Positions 7,379 to 15,747 are shown, counted from the first letter of the stretch. The stretch is DNA of 64,000 nt from DAOTXS01 sp034433515 (GCA_034433515.1 DAOUAL010000002.1:23142-87141), one strand, 5' to 3'. Notes: generated from the letters alone by a model not told the origin. A program made the numbers and translations.

Positions 7379-9217
7379 ATGACCGCATCAACCACCACTC
7401 AAAAACCCAAACCCATCTCCGTTCCCGCGCGCCCCGACGAAGACAGCATCATCGGCAAGGCGTACGATCCCAAACTGGCGCGGCGGCTCGCGCGCTATCT
7501 GCTGCCGTACAAATGGCAGATCATCATCGCCCTCGCGTGGATGTTCTTTGCAATGAGCGCGTACATCGCGGGACCGTACCTCATCAAAGTCGCCCTCGAT
7601 AGCGGCATCGCGGCAGGGAACATTGGCGTCCTGCAACAAGCCGTTGCACTCTATTTGCTTGCCGCTGTCGCGTTCTGGATTGGTACCTACTTTCGTGTGC
7701 GAACGATGGCGGTGACCGGACAAAGCATCATTTACGATCTGCGCCGCGAATTGTTCGATCACTTGCAAACGCTTTCGCTCGGCTTCTTTAGCCGCTATGC
7801 GGTTGGCCGGCTCATCTCGCGCGTTATCAACGATGTCAATGTCTTGCGCGAGTTGATTACCTGGGCGCTCGTCGCCGTCGTGCGCGATTTCTTCGATTTG
7901 TTTGGCACCCTCGCGGCGATGTTCGTTCTCAATTGGCAATTGACCTTGCTTTCGCTCACCGTCTTGCCGTTGATGGGCGTCGCCACTGAAATTTTCCGGC
8001 GCAAGGCGCGCGAAAATTATCGCAAGGTGCGTTCGGCAGTGGGCTGGGTCAACGCGGTGCTGAACGAAAACATTGTTGGCGTGCGCGTGGTGCAATCGTT
8101 CTCGCGCGAGGATCACAATTACGAAATTTTTGCGCGCGAGGTGAACGGCAATCATCTGCGCGCCGTTAATCGTGCCGCGCTCATCGTCTCCATCTTTTTC
8201 CCGGCTGTAGATTTTATCGGCAGTGTTGCACTCGGCTTGGTCATTTATGTAGGCGGACTTGCGGTGCTGGGTACGTTTGGAATTAGCGCGACATTCACCG
8301 CCGGCACGCTCGTTGCGTTCGCGCTCTACATTGATCGCTTTTTCAATCCGATTCGCGATCTGGCGCAACGGTACAACAATTTTCAAGCCGCGATGGCATC
8401 GTCCGAACGCATCTTTGAATTGCTCGATACACCTGTCGAAGTCCGCGATGCACCGAACGCGCGTGAGATGCCCACGATTCGCGGCGAGGTGGATTTCATC
8501 AACGTGGGCTTTCATTACTCCGATGATCCCGCGCCGATTCTGGAGCAAATCAATTTGCACGTGCCAGCGGGACAAACCGTAGCGATTGTGGGAGAAACCG
8601 GCGCAGGCAAGTCCACGCTCGTCAAACTTGTCAGCCGATTCTATGACGTAACCGAAGGTGCGATTTTCATTGATGGCATTGACATTCGTACCGTAACACA
8701 AGATTCGTTACGGCGACAAATGGGCGTTGTGTTGCAAGACCCCTTTTTGTTTTCGGGAACGATCAAAGAGAATATCGGTTACGGCGCACTCGATGCGCCC
8801 GATGAAGCAATCATCGAGGCGGCAAAGGCGGTGGGCGCACACGAGTTCATTATGAAACTCGAAAAAGGGTACGATACGCTGGTTGGCGAAGGCGGCGCGA
8901 TCTTGTCCGGCGGTCAGCGCCAACTCATTTCATTTGCGCGTGCCCTCCTCGCTGATCCACGCATCCTCATTCTCGACGAGGCGACATCGAGCGTAGACAC
9001 ACAGACCGAACGCATCATTCAATCTGCACTCGAACGCTTGTTGAAAGATCGCACGTCGTTTGTCATCGCGCATCGCTTGTCCACCATCACGCGCGCGGAC
9101 AAGATTATCGTGATTGACAAGGGGCGCATCATCGAAGAAGGTACACACACCGAGTTGTTGCAAAAGCGCGGCGCCTACTTTGAGTTGTACACGATGGCGT
9201 TTGCGAATAAAGTATGA
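7379..9217 (+). CDS. Heterodimeric ABC exporter, subunit with consensus ATPase site
   Basis: The 612-aa fused permease-ATPase has a cytoplasmic N-terminal lead (1-45), six transmembrane helices (about 50-340) and an ATPase domain with Walker A GETGAGKST, Q-loop VLQDPFLFSG, signature LSGGQRQL, Walker B ILILDEATSSVD with the catalytic Glu, and switch His in FVIAHRLSTI. It therefore supplies the competent composite site that the 4513-6342 product lacks. The two genes share orientation and most likely one function. The upstream 101 nt contain no clear promoter, so read-through from the first subunit may matter. Confidence 0.93.
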   Translation: MTASTTTQKPKPISVPARPDEDSIIGKAYDPKLARRLARYLLPYKWQIIIALAWMFFAMSAYIAGPYLIKVALDSGIAAGNIGVLQQAVALYLLAAVAFWIGTYFRVRTMAVTGQSIIYDLRRELFDHLQTLSLGFFSRYAVGRLISRVINDVNVLRELITWALVAVVRDFFDLFGTLAAMFVLNWQLTLLSLTVLPLMGVATEIFRRKARENYRKVRSAVGWVNAVLNENIVGVRVVQSFSREDHNYEIFAREVNGNHLRAVNRAALIVSIFFPAVDFIGSVALGLVIYVGGLAVLGTFGISATFTAGTLVAFALYIDRFFNPIRDLAQRYNNFQAAMASSERIFELLDTPVEVRDAPNAREMPTIRGEVDFINVGFHYSDDPAPILEQINLHVPAGQTVAIVGETGAGKSTLVKLVSRFYDVTEGAIFIDGIDIRTVTQDSLRRQMGVVLQDPFLFSGTIKENIGYGALDAPDEAIIEAAKAVGAHEFIMKLEKGYDTLVGEGGAILSGGQRQLISFARALLADPRILILDEATSSVDTQTERIIQSALERLLKDRTSFVIAHRLSTITRADKIIVIDKGRIIEEGTHTELLQKRGAYFELYTMAFANKV

Positions 9218-9221
9218 AGGA

Positions 9222-9345
9222 TGAAGGCAGAAGGAATGCTCATACTTCCTAACTCGGACGAGCCGAAACAACACCGGAATTGATCCACGAAGGACACGAA
9301 GATTTCTCTTTCGTGACCTTGGTGCCCTTCGTGGATGAAAAATCT
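9222..9345. repeat. Junction word repeats: GAAGG run and ATCCACGAAGG hairpin
   Basis: Just after the ABC stop there is a GAAGGATGAAGGCAGAAGG run. At 9282-9343 ATCCACGAAGGACACGAAG pairs imperfectly with CTTGGTGCCCTTCGTGGAT around a short TTTCTCTTTC loop. The hairpin is made of a repeated (C)ACGAAG word in both arms. No gene is supported between 9218 and 9394. Confidence 0.55.
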
Positions 9346-9394
9346 TGGCTTTTTGTGCAACGATTTCATTTGATACGCCTTCATACTTTGATTT

Positions 9395-9850
9395 ATGATT
9401 CATCTTCGACCAGCGACAGCCCGCGACCAAGTAACCATCACCGCGCTTGTCCGCGCCGCCGGCATCAATCCGATGGCGTTGGATTGGCGACGATTTTTGA
9501 TTGCGGAGGAGGATGGACAAGTGGTGGGCATCGGTCAAATCAAACCGCACCGTGATGGCTCGCGCGAACTCGCTTCGATTGCGGTCATTCCCGAACGACG
9601 CGGGCAAGGCATTGCCAGTGCGATCATTCGCGCGTTGCTGGAAAAAGAGCGCGGCGAGGTGTATCTTCTTTGTCGCAATGAACTCGAGGCGTTTTATGCG
9701 CGCTTTGGTTTTCGCAAAATTAGACGCGATGAAATGACGCCATACTTTCGGCGCATTACTCGCATGCTTGATTTTCTAGCGCATTGGACTGGCAGACGTG
9801 GCATCGTGATGAAACGGAACCCAAGCGAAGAACAGGAGCCGAATGACTGA
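9395..9850 (+). CDS. GNAT family N-acetyltransferase
   Basis: The 151-aa protein follows the GNAT fold: MIHLRPATARDQVTITALVRAA at the N terminus, the acetyl-CoA loop (about residues 64-78) containing RRGQGIASAI (the Q/R-x-x-G-x-A/G motif), then EVYLLCRNELEAFYARFGF (motif B). A tail after residue 120 extends the usual fold. The stop overlaps the start of the PIG-L deacetylase gene by 8 nt, so translation is coupled. Substrate is not evident. A pairing of an acetyltransferase with a deacetylase could suggest sugar or thiol metabolism, but that is only inference. Confidence 0.85.
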   Translation: MIHLRPATARDQVTITALVRAAGINPMALDWRRFLIAEEDGQVVGIGQIKPHRDGSRELASIAVIPERRGQGIASAIIRALLEKERGEVYLLCRNELEAFYARFGFRKIRRDEMTPYFRRITRMLDFLAHWTGRRGIVMKRNPSEEQEPND

Positions 9851-10682
9851 CCGTCGCATCTTGCTCGCCGTTTACGCTCACCCGGATGACGAACTCTCCG
9901 CCGGCGGCACGCTGGCGCATTATGCGCGTCAAGGGGTGAGCACGCATCTGATTTGCGCGACGCGCGGCGAAGTGGGCGAAGCGCCGCCCGATTTGAAAGG
10001 GTTTCACTCAATTGCCGAAATGCGAACGGATGAGTTGCTTTGCGCGTCGAACATTCTCGGTTTGGAGTCGGTCAACTTTTTGGGGTATCGCGATTCCGGG
10101 ATGCCGGGTTCACCGGACAACCATCATCCGCAATCGCTCGTCGCCGCGCCGCTGGACGAGGTTGCACGCAAGATCGCGGCATTCATTCGCCGATTGAAAC
10201 CCCAAGTCGTCATCACCTTTGATCCCATTGGCGGGTATCGCCATCCCGACCACATTGCGATTCATCACGCCACGGTGCAAGCATTTGCACTCGCGGGCAA
10301 TGCGCAAATCGAAATCGAAGGATTACCGCCGCACGCACCATCGAAATTATATTTCTCCACGTTTCCGCGCGGGTTCTTGCGGGCGGGTGTGCGTTTGCTC
10401 AAGTTGATCGGGCGCGATCCAAAACGCTTTGGCAAAAATGGCGATATTGATTTGGAAGCGCTCGTCGAATTTGATTTTCCCATTCATGCGCGCATTCCGA
10501 TTGGCGACGCACTCGACCAAAAAGCGCGTGCGACGGCGTGCCATTCCAGTCAATTGCCGAGTATGGGTGGCACGCTGGCGCAGTGGTTTCAAAAATTGTT
10601 TGCGAACGAGGAAATGTTTATGCGCGCGGTGCCGGCGGAACCGCCGCCGCACATCGAACGCGATTTGTTCGAGGGGATATAA
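9843..10682 (+). CDS. PIG-L/LmbE family deacetylase
   Basis: The 279-aa protein carries the zinc motif AHPDDE near residue 13 (LLAVYAHPDDELSAGG) and the second zinc ligand in HPDHIAIHH (about residues 140-148), both diagnostic of the PIG-L/MshB/BshB family of N-acetylglucosamine-type deacetylases. The Asp-Asp pair supplies metal ligand and general base. A bacillithiol or mycothiol role cannot be decided without finding the matching glycosyltransferase and ligase. It is the last gene of the plus-strand run and ends on the terminator stem. Confidence 0.88.
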   Translation: MTDRRILLAVYAHPDDELSAGGTLAHYARQGVSTHLICATRGEVGEAPPDLKGFHSIAEMRTDELLCASNILGLESVNFLGYRDSGMPGSPDNHHPQSLVAAPLDEVARKIAAFIRRLKPQVVITFDPIGGYRHPDHIAIHHATVQAFALAGNAQIEIEGLPPHAPSKLYFSTFPRGFLRAGVRLLKLIGRDPKRFGKNGDIDLEALVEFDFPIHARIPIGDALDQKARATACHSSQLPSMGGTLAQWFQKLFANEEMFMRAVPAEPPPHIERDLFEGI

Positions 10683-10716
10683 AAACCGGGAAGGTCTGGT
10701 TGCCTTCCCGGTTTTG
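10682..10716. terminator. Bidirectional terminator between PIG-L and ccdA genes
   Basis: AACCGGGAAGG and CCTTCCCGGTT form an 11-bp stem around a short loop, with A-run on the left and T-run on the right. It serves the convergent genes on both sides. Confidence 0.85.
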
Positions 10717-10719
10717 ATT

Positions 10720-11430
10720 TCAAAGTAGGTTGAACAACCACTCGGGCGTCAGTTGGAAAAAGAGCGCGTTCAATTTTTGGAATTGATCGGTCAATAATAA
10801 CGCGCCCATCAACAGCAGCAATACGCCGCTCGCAATTTCCACTTTACGCAAATGTGGACTGAGTCGTTTGAGCAAACGGGTCGCGCTCCCCAACGCAAAC
10901 GCGGTGAGTAAAAAGGGAATCCCCATTCCCGCCGCGTAGGCGAGCAACAACCCAGTGCCTTGCCACACCGTTGCCTCTTGCGTTGCCAACGCAATCACGC
11001 CGGACAGTGTAGGACCAATGCACGGTGTCCAACCCGCCGCAAATGCCATTCCCGTCAGCAACGAGGTTGGATAGCCGAGCGGACGATTGCGTACTTCGAC
11101 GCGTGCTTCTTGATACAAAAAGGGGATGCGCACAATGCCGATAAAGTGAATGCCAAAGATGACGAGGATGACACCAGCAAAATGCGCTAAATCGGTTTTG
11201 GTGAAAACCAACGTCAGCGTTGATAGTGCGCTCCAAATCGCAACAAAGATTAGCGTAAAGCCGAGCACAAAGGCGGCGGCGTGCGCCACCGCTTCACGGC
11301 GTGCCGTGAGGATGCCTTCTGGCGTTACCGCCGCACCGCTCAAATAGCCGATGTAAATCGGCACCATCGGCAGAACGCACGGCGAAAAGAAGGAGAGTAG
11401 CCCCGCCACGATTGCAAGTAGAATGGACAT
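10720..11430 (-). CDS. ccdA: Cytochrome c biogenesis/thiol transfer membrane protein, CcdA family
   Basis: The 236-aa protein has six predicted helices. The two redox cysteines sit in the conserved half-repeats SFFSPCVLPMVP (about 13-24) and AGWTPCIGPTLSG, as in CcdA. CcdA carries electrons from cytoplasmic thioredoxin across the membrane to extracytoplasmic TlpA/ResA-type proteins that keep the CXXCH heme site reduced. Its neighbours, a glutaredoxin-like protein and a TlpA-family lipoprotein, fit both ends of that path. It is the last gene of the ccm run and ends at the shared terminator. Confidence 0.9.
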   Translation of the reverse strand: MSILLAIVAGLLSFFSPCVLPMVPIYIGYLSGAAVTPEGILTARREAVAHAAAFVLGFTLIFVAIWSALSTLTLVFTKTDLAHFAGVILVIFGIHFIGIVRIPFLYQEARVEVRNRPLGYPTSLLTGMAFAAGWTPCIGPTLSGVIALATQEATVWQGTGLLLAYAAGMGIPFLLTAFALGSATRLLKRLSPHLRKVEIASGVLLLLMGALLLTDQFQKLNALFFQLTPEWLFNLL

Positions 11431-11445
11431 TTTTCTCTTGACCCC

Positions 11446-11685
11446 TTAGGAGTTCAACGCCGCCCGTATCTCCGTTTGGCGAATCGGCGCGGCAAGTTGA
11501 ATATGATCATCAATCCACAGCACCGGGATTTTATCGAAATATTTTTTGAATAATTCCGGGTCAGCCGTAATGTCAATCTCTTCCACACGCAAGTCGAACT
11601 CGTGGCGCAACTGTTCTAACTGGGAACGCGTATCTGCGCACAGATGGCAACCCGGTTTGCTATACAACACAACGTGATGCGTCAT
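11446..11685 (-). CDS. Glutaredoxin-like thiol-disulfide protein
   Basis: The 79-aa protein is a minimal thioredoxin fold with the active site CHLC (SKPGCHLCADTRSQL) near residue 13 and the cis-Pro segment KIPVLWID, resembling the glutaredoxin-like DUF836 group. It overlaps the upstream TlpA-like gene by 4 nt (ATGA). It has no signal peptide, so it should act in the cytoplasm, possibly as electron donor for the neighbouring CcdA. Confidence 0.85.
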   Translation of the reverse strand: MTHHVVLYSKPGCHLCADTRSQLEQLRHEFDLRVEEIDITADPELFKKYFDKIPVLWIDDHIQLAAPIRQTEIRAALNS

Positions 11686-12239
11686 TGATTAATCAGCGCG
11701 AATTGTTTGTCGAGGAATTCATCGGTCATGGGTCCCCCCACCACAATGTCGCGCACAATCCCTTGCCGATCAATAAAGATGCTGGTGGGCAAGCCGTTCA
11801 CGCGATACGCGCGACCATAGCGTTCGTCCAAATCCCGCACAATCGGAAAGTTGACGTTGGTGTTGCGCATAAAGGTCAAAATACCTTGATCCGAATTATC
11901 GTCTTGAAAGTTGACGCCGAGAATGACGAATCCTTGGTCTTTGTATTGATTGTATTTGCGCACCAGCGAGGGAAATTCTTGTCGGCAAGGACCGCACCAC
12001 GTTGCCCAAAAGTTGATCAACACCGGTCGCCCCTGCAATTTCGATAGCGTGATCTGATCGCCGGTAAGCGATTTCAAATCAATCTCTGGCGCCAGTGCAC
12101 CGATTTTCACGGTGTTAGGACGCGCTGAGGGATTGGAATTTTGCGAGCCAAACGCGCTAAACGGGAATACGCTACACGCGCCTAGCACCGCAAGCAACAA
12201 GCCAATAAACGCGGCAATGCCGATGGCTCGAGTTCTCAT
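11682..12239 (-). CDS. TlpA/ResA family thioredoxin lipoprotein
   Basis: The 185-aa protein starts with a lipoprotein-like signal (hydrophobic stretch ending LLAVLGACS, Cys about residue 22) and continues with a TlpA-like fold: APEIDLKSLTGDQITLSKLQGRPVLINFWATWCGPCRQE, with active site WCGPC, and cis-Pro region NGLPTSIFIDRQG. It most likely sits outside the membrane and reduces apocytochrome c cysteines, the CcmG/ResA role. Its stop is coupled to the glutaredoxin gene. The start lies inside the CcmD-like ORF (12172-12372). Confidence 0.88.
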   Translation of the reverse strand: MRTRAIGIAAFIGLLLAVLGACSVFPFSAFGSQNSNPSARPNTVKIGALAPEIDLKSLTGDQITLSKLQGRPVLINFWATWCGPCRQEFPSLVRKYNQYKDQGFVILGVNFQDDNSDQGILTFMRNTNVNFPIVRDLDERYGRAYRVNGLPTSIFIDRQGIVRDIVVGGPMTDEFLDKQFALINQ

Positions 12240-12372
12240 TTCTTCTCTGCCTCAATTCTTTTTTCAATTCGTCAATCTGCTCACGCCCATTTCTTGCGCG
12301 GTGCGACAATGAGTAGAGATAAGCAAGAGTACCCAGATGACCGTAGAACAAGTACACGAGATTGCGAATCAA
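12172..12372 (-). CDS. CcmD-like small membrane protein (tentative)
   Basis: The 66-aa frame starts at TTG 12372, which overlaps the TGA of the preceding small ORF (TTGA), so it could be translated by coupling. Residues 3-20 (RNLVYLFYGHLGTLAYLYSL) form one helix, followed by a charged segment (HRARNGREQIDELKKELRQRR). This is the CcmD plan: one helix and a basic-acidic tail. The last 20 residues overlap the TlpA gene in another frame. CcmD helps release heme-loaded CcmE from the CcmABC complex, which would suit the location after ccmB. Sequence similarity alone is weak. Confidence 0.5.
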   Translation of the reverse strand: MIRNLVYLFYGHLGTLAYLYSLSHRARNGREQIDELKKELRQRRNENSSHRHCRVYWLVACGARRV

Positions 12373-12473
12373 GTCTTTATTAATCTCGGTCTGGGCGTAC
12401 AGAGACCCAGGAGAATGAAAACGAATGTCACCAGACCAAGGAGATCAACCCAGCGATCAGACGTGCGAAGCAT
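12369..12473 (-). CDS. Tiny membrane protein of the ccm cluster, unknown function
   Basis: This 34-aa ORF has a strong ribosome site (GGAGG 6 nt before ATG 12473). It encodes one helix (VDLLGLVTFVFILLGL) between a polar N terminus and a basic tail. It sits between ccmB and the CcmD-like ORF and its stop overlaps the next start, so it is probably expressed. It could also be the first part of a frameshifted CcmD-like gene. No family is recognised. Confidence 0.45.
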   Translation of the reverse strand: MLRTSDRWVDLLGLVTFVFILLGLCTPRPRLIKT

Positions 12474-12499
12474 ATCTTTCCTCCCCCCAACAAAACGCA

Positions 12500-12560
12500 C
12501 TCTAACCCTACCCTTCAACTCTAACTCTACTCCCTAACTCTACACTCTAACTCTCACTCC
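12500..12560. repeat. CTAACTCTA word run after ccmB
   Basis: The stretch is a degenerate tandem run of CTAACTCTA/CTAACTC/CTACTCC words that reaches the ccmB stop codon. In many ccm operons ccmC would occupy this junction; here only this low-complexity run and two small ORFs follow ccmB. Confidence 0.6.
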
Positions 12561-13225
12561 TCCACCACGTACTCAAACACCCAGAACGCAACCACGAGAA
12601 AGATCACATCATACACCACGAGAATGTTGAACCAATTCGCTACCTCGGCGAACTCGCGTCCTTGCAACGCGCCGCTGGTCAGTTTCACGGCTGCCATCAA
12701 CAACGGAATCGAAACCGGGAATAGGAGAATCGGCAACATCACTTCGCGCATCTTGGTGCTGGACGCAACCGCAGACAAGAGTGTGCCCATCGCTGCAAAA
12801 CCGATTGTGCCCATCACAATGTACGGAACAAGCGGGAACCAAGGAATCGCCACATTATTCAGCACGGCAAACAACGGAAGCGTTACGGCTTCCATCACCG
12901 TGATGAACAACCAATTGCTGAGCGCTTTGCCCAGAAACATGGCACCGCGATCCACCGGCGAAAGCAAAATGCCTTCCAAACTCCCCTTGTCTTTTTCGGC
13001 GGCGAACGAGCGACCGAGTCCCAGGATGCCGCTGAACGTAAAGGCGACCCACAACACCCCAGAACCTAGGACGGTAATGTCCACCCCTTGCAATTCGAAT
13101 GCAAAGTTAAAGATCACGAGCACAAGCAGGGAGAACACCAACATCGCGCTCAAGTTTTCTTTGGTGCGCAATTCGGCGGCGAGGTCTTTTTGAACGATGG
13201 CGTAAACTTGGCGCAGGAATTTCAC
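12554..13225 (-). CDS. ccmB: Heme exporter membrane subunit CcmB
   Basis: The 223-aa protein has about six helices and the CcmB pattern: VQKDLAAELRTKENLSAMLVFSLLVLV near the N terminus and AAEKDKGSLEGILLSPVDR at about 70-88. The start is taken as GTG 13225, which overlaps the ccmA stop in GTGA and indicates translational coupling. A longer frame from 13282 would run deep into ccmA. CcmB forms with CcmA the ATPase complex that releases holo-CcmE during cytochrome c maturation. Confidence 0.92.
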   Translation of the reverse strand: MKFLRQVYAIVQKDLAAELRTKENLSAMLVFSLLVLVIFNFAFELQGVDITVLGSGVLWVAFTFSGILGLGRSFAAEKDKGSLEGILLSPVDRGAMFLGKALSNWLFITVMEAVTLPLFAVLNNVAIPWFPLVPYIVMGTIGFAAMGTLLSAVASSTKMREVMLPILLFPVSIPLLMAAVKLTSGALQGREFAEVANWFNILVVYDVIFLVVAFWVFEYVVEE

Positions 13226-13941
13226 GTCGGGTTCTCCAAGACGCGCGCATAAATCTGCATAAACCCCGCCAAATTTTGCCATGCGCCACGCGGCAAATCG
13301 TGGACGATGCGGCCGGCTTTCATAATGATCGCGCGGTCACAAATTGCCAAGCCGCGTTCCAGATCGTGCGTGGAAAACAAAATGGCGCGACCTTCGTCCT
13401 TGGCTTCCGCCATAATTTGATCGAGCAGATCGGCGGCAACTTGATCTAACCCGGTATATGGCTCATCGAGCAGGAGGACGGCGGGGTTGTGCAATAACAT
13501 TCGCGCGATGGTGAGGCGTTGTTGCAATCCACGCGAGAGTGTGCGCGTAACGTCATTCAAGCGCGGTTCGATTCCGACGCGCCCCGCGACCTCGTGGATA
13601 CGCTGAGGAATGTTGGGCAGATCATACAGACGCGCGTAAAAGTTGAGATTCTCCCACGCTGTCAAGTCATCGTACATAAACGTCGGATGACCGACAAAAC
13701 CGATTGCCGCACGCGCCGAATTGGCGTGTTCGGCAATCGGAATTTTGCCAATGTGAATGCGCCCGGCATTGGCGCGGGAAAGTGTACCGATGATCCGCAA
13801 CAGCGTGGTTTTACCCGCCCCATTGGGGCCCACAAGGGCGACGATTTCACCTTGATGAACGGTGAACGATACGCTACGCAGTGCCCATCGCGCGCCGAAA
13901 ATCTTGTCGAGTTTTTCGACGGTGATGAGCGCTTCGCTCAC
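13222..13941 (-). CDS. ccmA: Heme exporter ATP-binding protein CcmA
   Basis: The 239-aa ABC ATPase has Walker A GPNGAGKTT (about 38-46), signature LSRGLQQR (the variant LSRGxxQR common in CcmA), Walker B AVLLLDEPYTGLD and switch His FSTHD. It overlaps the upstream gene by 4 nt (ATGA) and the ccmB start by 4 nt. Linkage to ccmB, ccmF and ccmE fixes the assignment. ATP hydrolysis drives release of heme-bound CcmE. Confidence 0.92.
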   Translation of the reverse strand: MSEALITVEKLDKIFGARWALRSVSFTVHQGEIVALVGPNGAGKTTLLRIIGTLSRANAGRIHIGKIPIAEHANSARAAIGFVGHPTFMYDDLTAWENLNFYARLYDLPNIPQRIHEVAGRVGIEPRLNDVTRTLSRGLQQRLTIARMLLHNPAVLLLDEPYTGLDQVAADLLDQIMAEAKDEGRAILFSTHDLERGLAICDRAIIMKAGRIVHDLPRGAWQNLAGFMQIYARVLENPT

Positions 13942-15152
13942 TGCTCCAACTCCAAGAGTTGGGCTTTGAGGCGCGCGCGTTCTGCTTTGTATTCCTCTTC
14001 GCTCAACTGGCCGGCTTCAAACTCATCGTCCAAATCGGCAATGTCTTGGAGCAATTCTAAACGTTCGTTCTTTAATTCCGCCGCGACCATTTGGGCGGCT
14101 TGCCGCCGACGCACGAGAGGGATTGCCAGCAATGCCACCGCCGCGATGAGCGCGAATCCCAGTACGACCAAACCAATCGTTTGCGTATTGTCCGTTGCTG
14201 CTGTGGGGGGCGCAGTGCCAGAGGACGATGTGGTGGTGGGCAAGTTACTCAACTTGGCTTGGACAGTTGTGCCGGCTTGCAAATTTTCGCCCGCCATCGA
14301 AATGAATTGTGGCGCACCTGGCGCATTGCCCATGGGGTTGGGTGCGGGCTTGAGCTGTTGACTTTCGACTTTGGCATCCGGGACTTCAAGCACATATAAC
14401 CCAAACTTGTCTGTGCTAAATGGCAGATTCAAGTTGAAATCGTACGCGGGCGGCGTAAAGGGAACGGCATATTGATAGACGATTTGATCGCGACCGGGTC
14501 CGATGGGCAACGTGTAGGTGAGAACCGTATCGCCAATCAAAACCGTTTGCCCGATGTTCGGATCATCGAATTGAACATCAATCGCTTTGGGCAACACCGG
14601 CAGGGCGAGTGTGGCGCGATGGGGACCTGCCAGCGGTTTCCCGATATACACGCGGTCGCTGGTATTTTCCACCGCGATGATATGTTGGATTTCTAGCCAA
14701 GGTGCTTGCACGCTAATGACCACATGCGTTTGTGCCACTTTGACGACGGACGCATCTTCGGTGGATTCATAGATCGGAAAATCGGCAACGAGGGTGGTAG
14801 AGAGTGGCGATTCAAACACTAGCAAATCGGAAAAGTAATCTACCTCGCCATAATTTGTTGTTACAAAATAACGCGTGGTCGAAATCGTGTCGAGATTGGA
14901 GAAAACGAATTTGCCGTTGGCATCGCTCTTGACCGTTGTGGTGAGCATACTCGTTGCGCCTTGCGGCACCGTAACGAGAACGACATCCAAGTTCGCGGTG
15001 CTGGCGGGCTTGGCGTCTTTGGTAGCATTGGTGATGGTCCCGGTGATGGTGCCTTGCCCACTGGATTGTGCGTCCGCACGCGGGGTTGGCAACATCATCA
15101 GCCCGAGCGCAAAAAGTGCTAGTCCCAAAAATCCAAACAAGAATTTTTTCAT
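13938..15152 (-). CDS. Exported membrane-anchored protein of the ccm cluster, C-terminal SHOCT-like segment
   Basis: The 404-aa protein has a signal peptide (KFLFGFLGLALFALGLMML), a carboxypeptidase-regulatory-like beta domain (about 35-105, GTITGTITN...SDANGKFVFSNLDT), a second beta-rich region to about 305, a Pro/Thr linker, one helix (about 325-345, TIGLVVLGFALIAAVALLAI) and a cytoplasmic charged tail with DLDDEFEAGQLSEEEYKAER. That tail resembles the short helical hairpins seen in SHOCT/CcmI-like proteins. Tight coupling to ccmA suggests a role in cytochrome c assembly or heme handling. No catalytic motif is visible. Confidence 0.75.
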   Translation of the reverse strand: MKKFLFGFLGLALFALGLMMLPTPRADAQSSGQGTITGTITNATKDAKPASTANLDVVLVTVPQGATSMLTTTVKSDANGKFVFSNLDTISTTRYFVTTNYGEVDYFSDLLVFESPLSTTLVADFPIYESTEDASVVKVAQTHVVISVQAPWLEIQHIIAVENTSDRVYIGKPLAGPHRATLALPVLPKAIDVQFDDPNIGQTVLIGDTVLTYTLPIGPGRDQIVYQYAVPFTPPAYDFNLNLPFSTDKFGLYVLEVPDAKVESQQLKPAPNPMGNAPGAPQFISMAGENLQAGTTVQAKLSNLPTTTSSSGTAPPTAATDNTQTIGLVVLGFALIAAVALLAIPLVRRRQAAQMVAAELKNERLELLQDIADLDDEFEAGQLSEEEYKAERARLKAQLLELEQ

Positions 15153-15186
15153 GTTACTTTCCCTTTAGTCATTAGTAATTTGTCAT

Positions 15187-15699
15187 TCACAATTTGTTTC
15201 CACATTTCGCGCAGAACTTGTCGCCGGCTTGATACGGCGTGCCGCATTGAAGACAGAATCCTCCGCCGGCGTTGCGTAATGCGCGCACGCGCGCAATTTC
15301 TGTTTCCACCACATCAGGAGCACGAGGCTGCGTCTCTGCTTCTGTCGTCGTGGTCTTGGCGCGGCGCAGTTGCGCTACTTGCGCTTCGATCTGTACTTCG
15401 GCATCCTTGCCATTGGAACCGGCATTCGCACCAGCCAACGCATCAATGTGCTGCAGGATATACGCCGCGCGCGTTTTGTATTTATCGCGCAACGCATCAT
15501 AATCTACTTTGGATAATTTGCCAAGTTGAAAGTCAAAATCCAAATCGCGCAACGCCTCGTACGTGGCGTCGCGCTGAGCAATCAAAGCGTCCCACTCATT
15601 TTCAGATTCGGTGAATTTGCCACGTGGCAAGTTGAACAAGGGATAAGCAATAAAGGCAATAATCCCAATCACAAGAAGAGCAACCAGTACGAGTTCCAA
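15187..15699 (-). CDS. Membrane-anchored coiled-coil protein with C-terminal zinc ribbon
   Basis: The 170-aa protein has an N-terminal helix (ELVLVALLVIGIIAFIAYPL), a charged helical stretch with the CcmI-like pattern DLDFDFQLGKLSKVDYDALR (about 40-60) and a C-terminal zinc ribbon CLQCGTPYQAGDKFCAKCG (two CxxC knuckles). The start is TTG 15699 because GGAGG lies 7 nt upstream; the longer frame would begin inside a 9-bp palindrome. The position between ccmF and ccmA suggests an accessory role, perhaps replacing CcmH/CcmI, which are absent. Confidence 0.75.
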   Translation of the reverse strand: MELVLVALLVIGIIAFIAYPLFNLPRGKFTESENEWDALIAQRDATYEALRDLDFDFQLGKLSKVDYDALRDKYKTRAAYILQHIDALAGANAGSNGKDAEVQIEAQVAQLRRAKTTTTEAETQPRAPDVVETEIARVRALRNAGGGFCLQCGTPYQAGDKFCAKCGNKL

Positions 15700-15713
15700 A
15701 TCAGACCTCCGTA

Positions 15714-15735
15714 GGGGCGCATTGTGATGCGCCCC
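15714..15735. repeat. Perfect 9-bp palindrome GGGGCGCAT/ATGCGCCCC
   Basis: GGGGCGCAT-TGTG-ATGCGCCCC lies between the ccmF stop and the TTG start of the zinc-ribbon gene, directly before its ribosome site. It has no T-run on the transcribed side, so it is more likely an mRNA structure or small repeat than a terminator. Confidence 0.6.
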
Positions 15736-15747
15736 CACGAGAATAAA

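Noticed and set aside
7388..8701. Long minus-strand frame (437 codons) opposite the ABC exporter
   Set aside because: It is antisense to a well-supported ABC gene, and its composition (His, Arg, Asn, Glu-rich) is that of a shadow frame.
12500..12560. Telomere-like or microsatellite tract
   Set aside because: The words are degenerate and short; it fits the junction word-repeat class seen elsewhere in the window.
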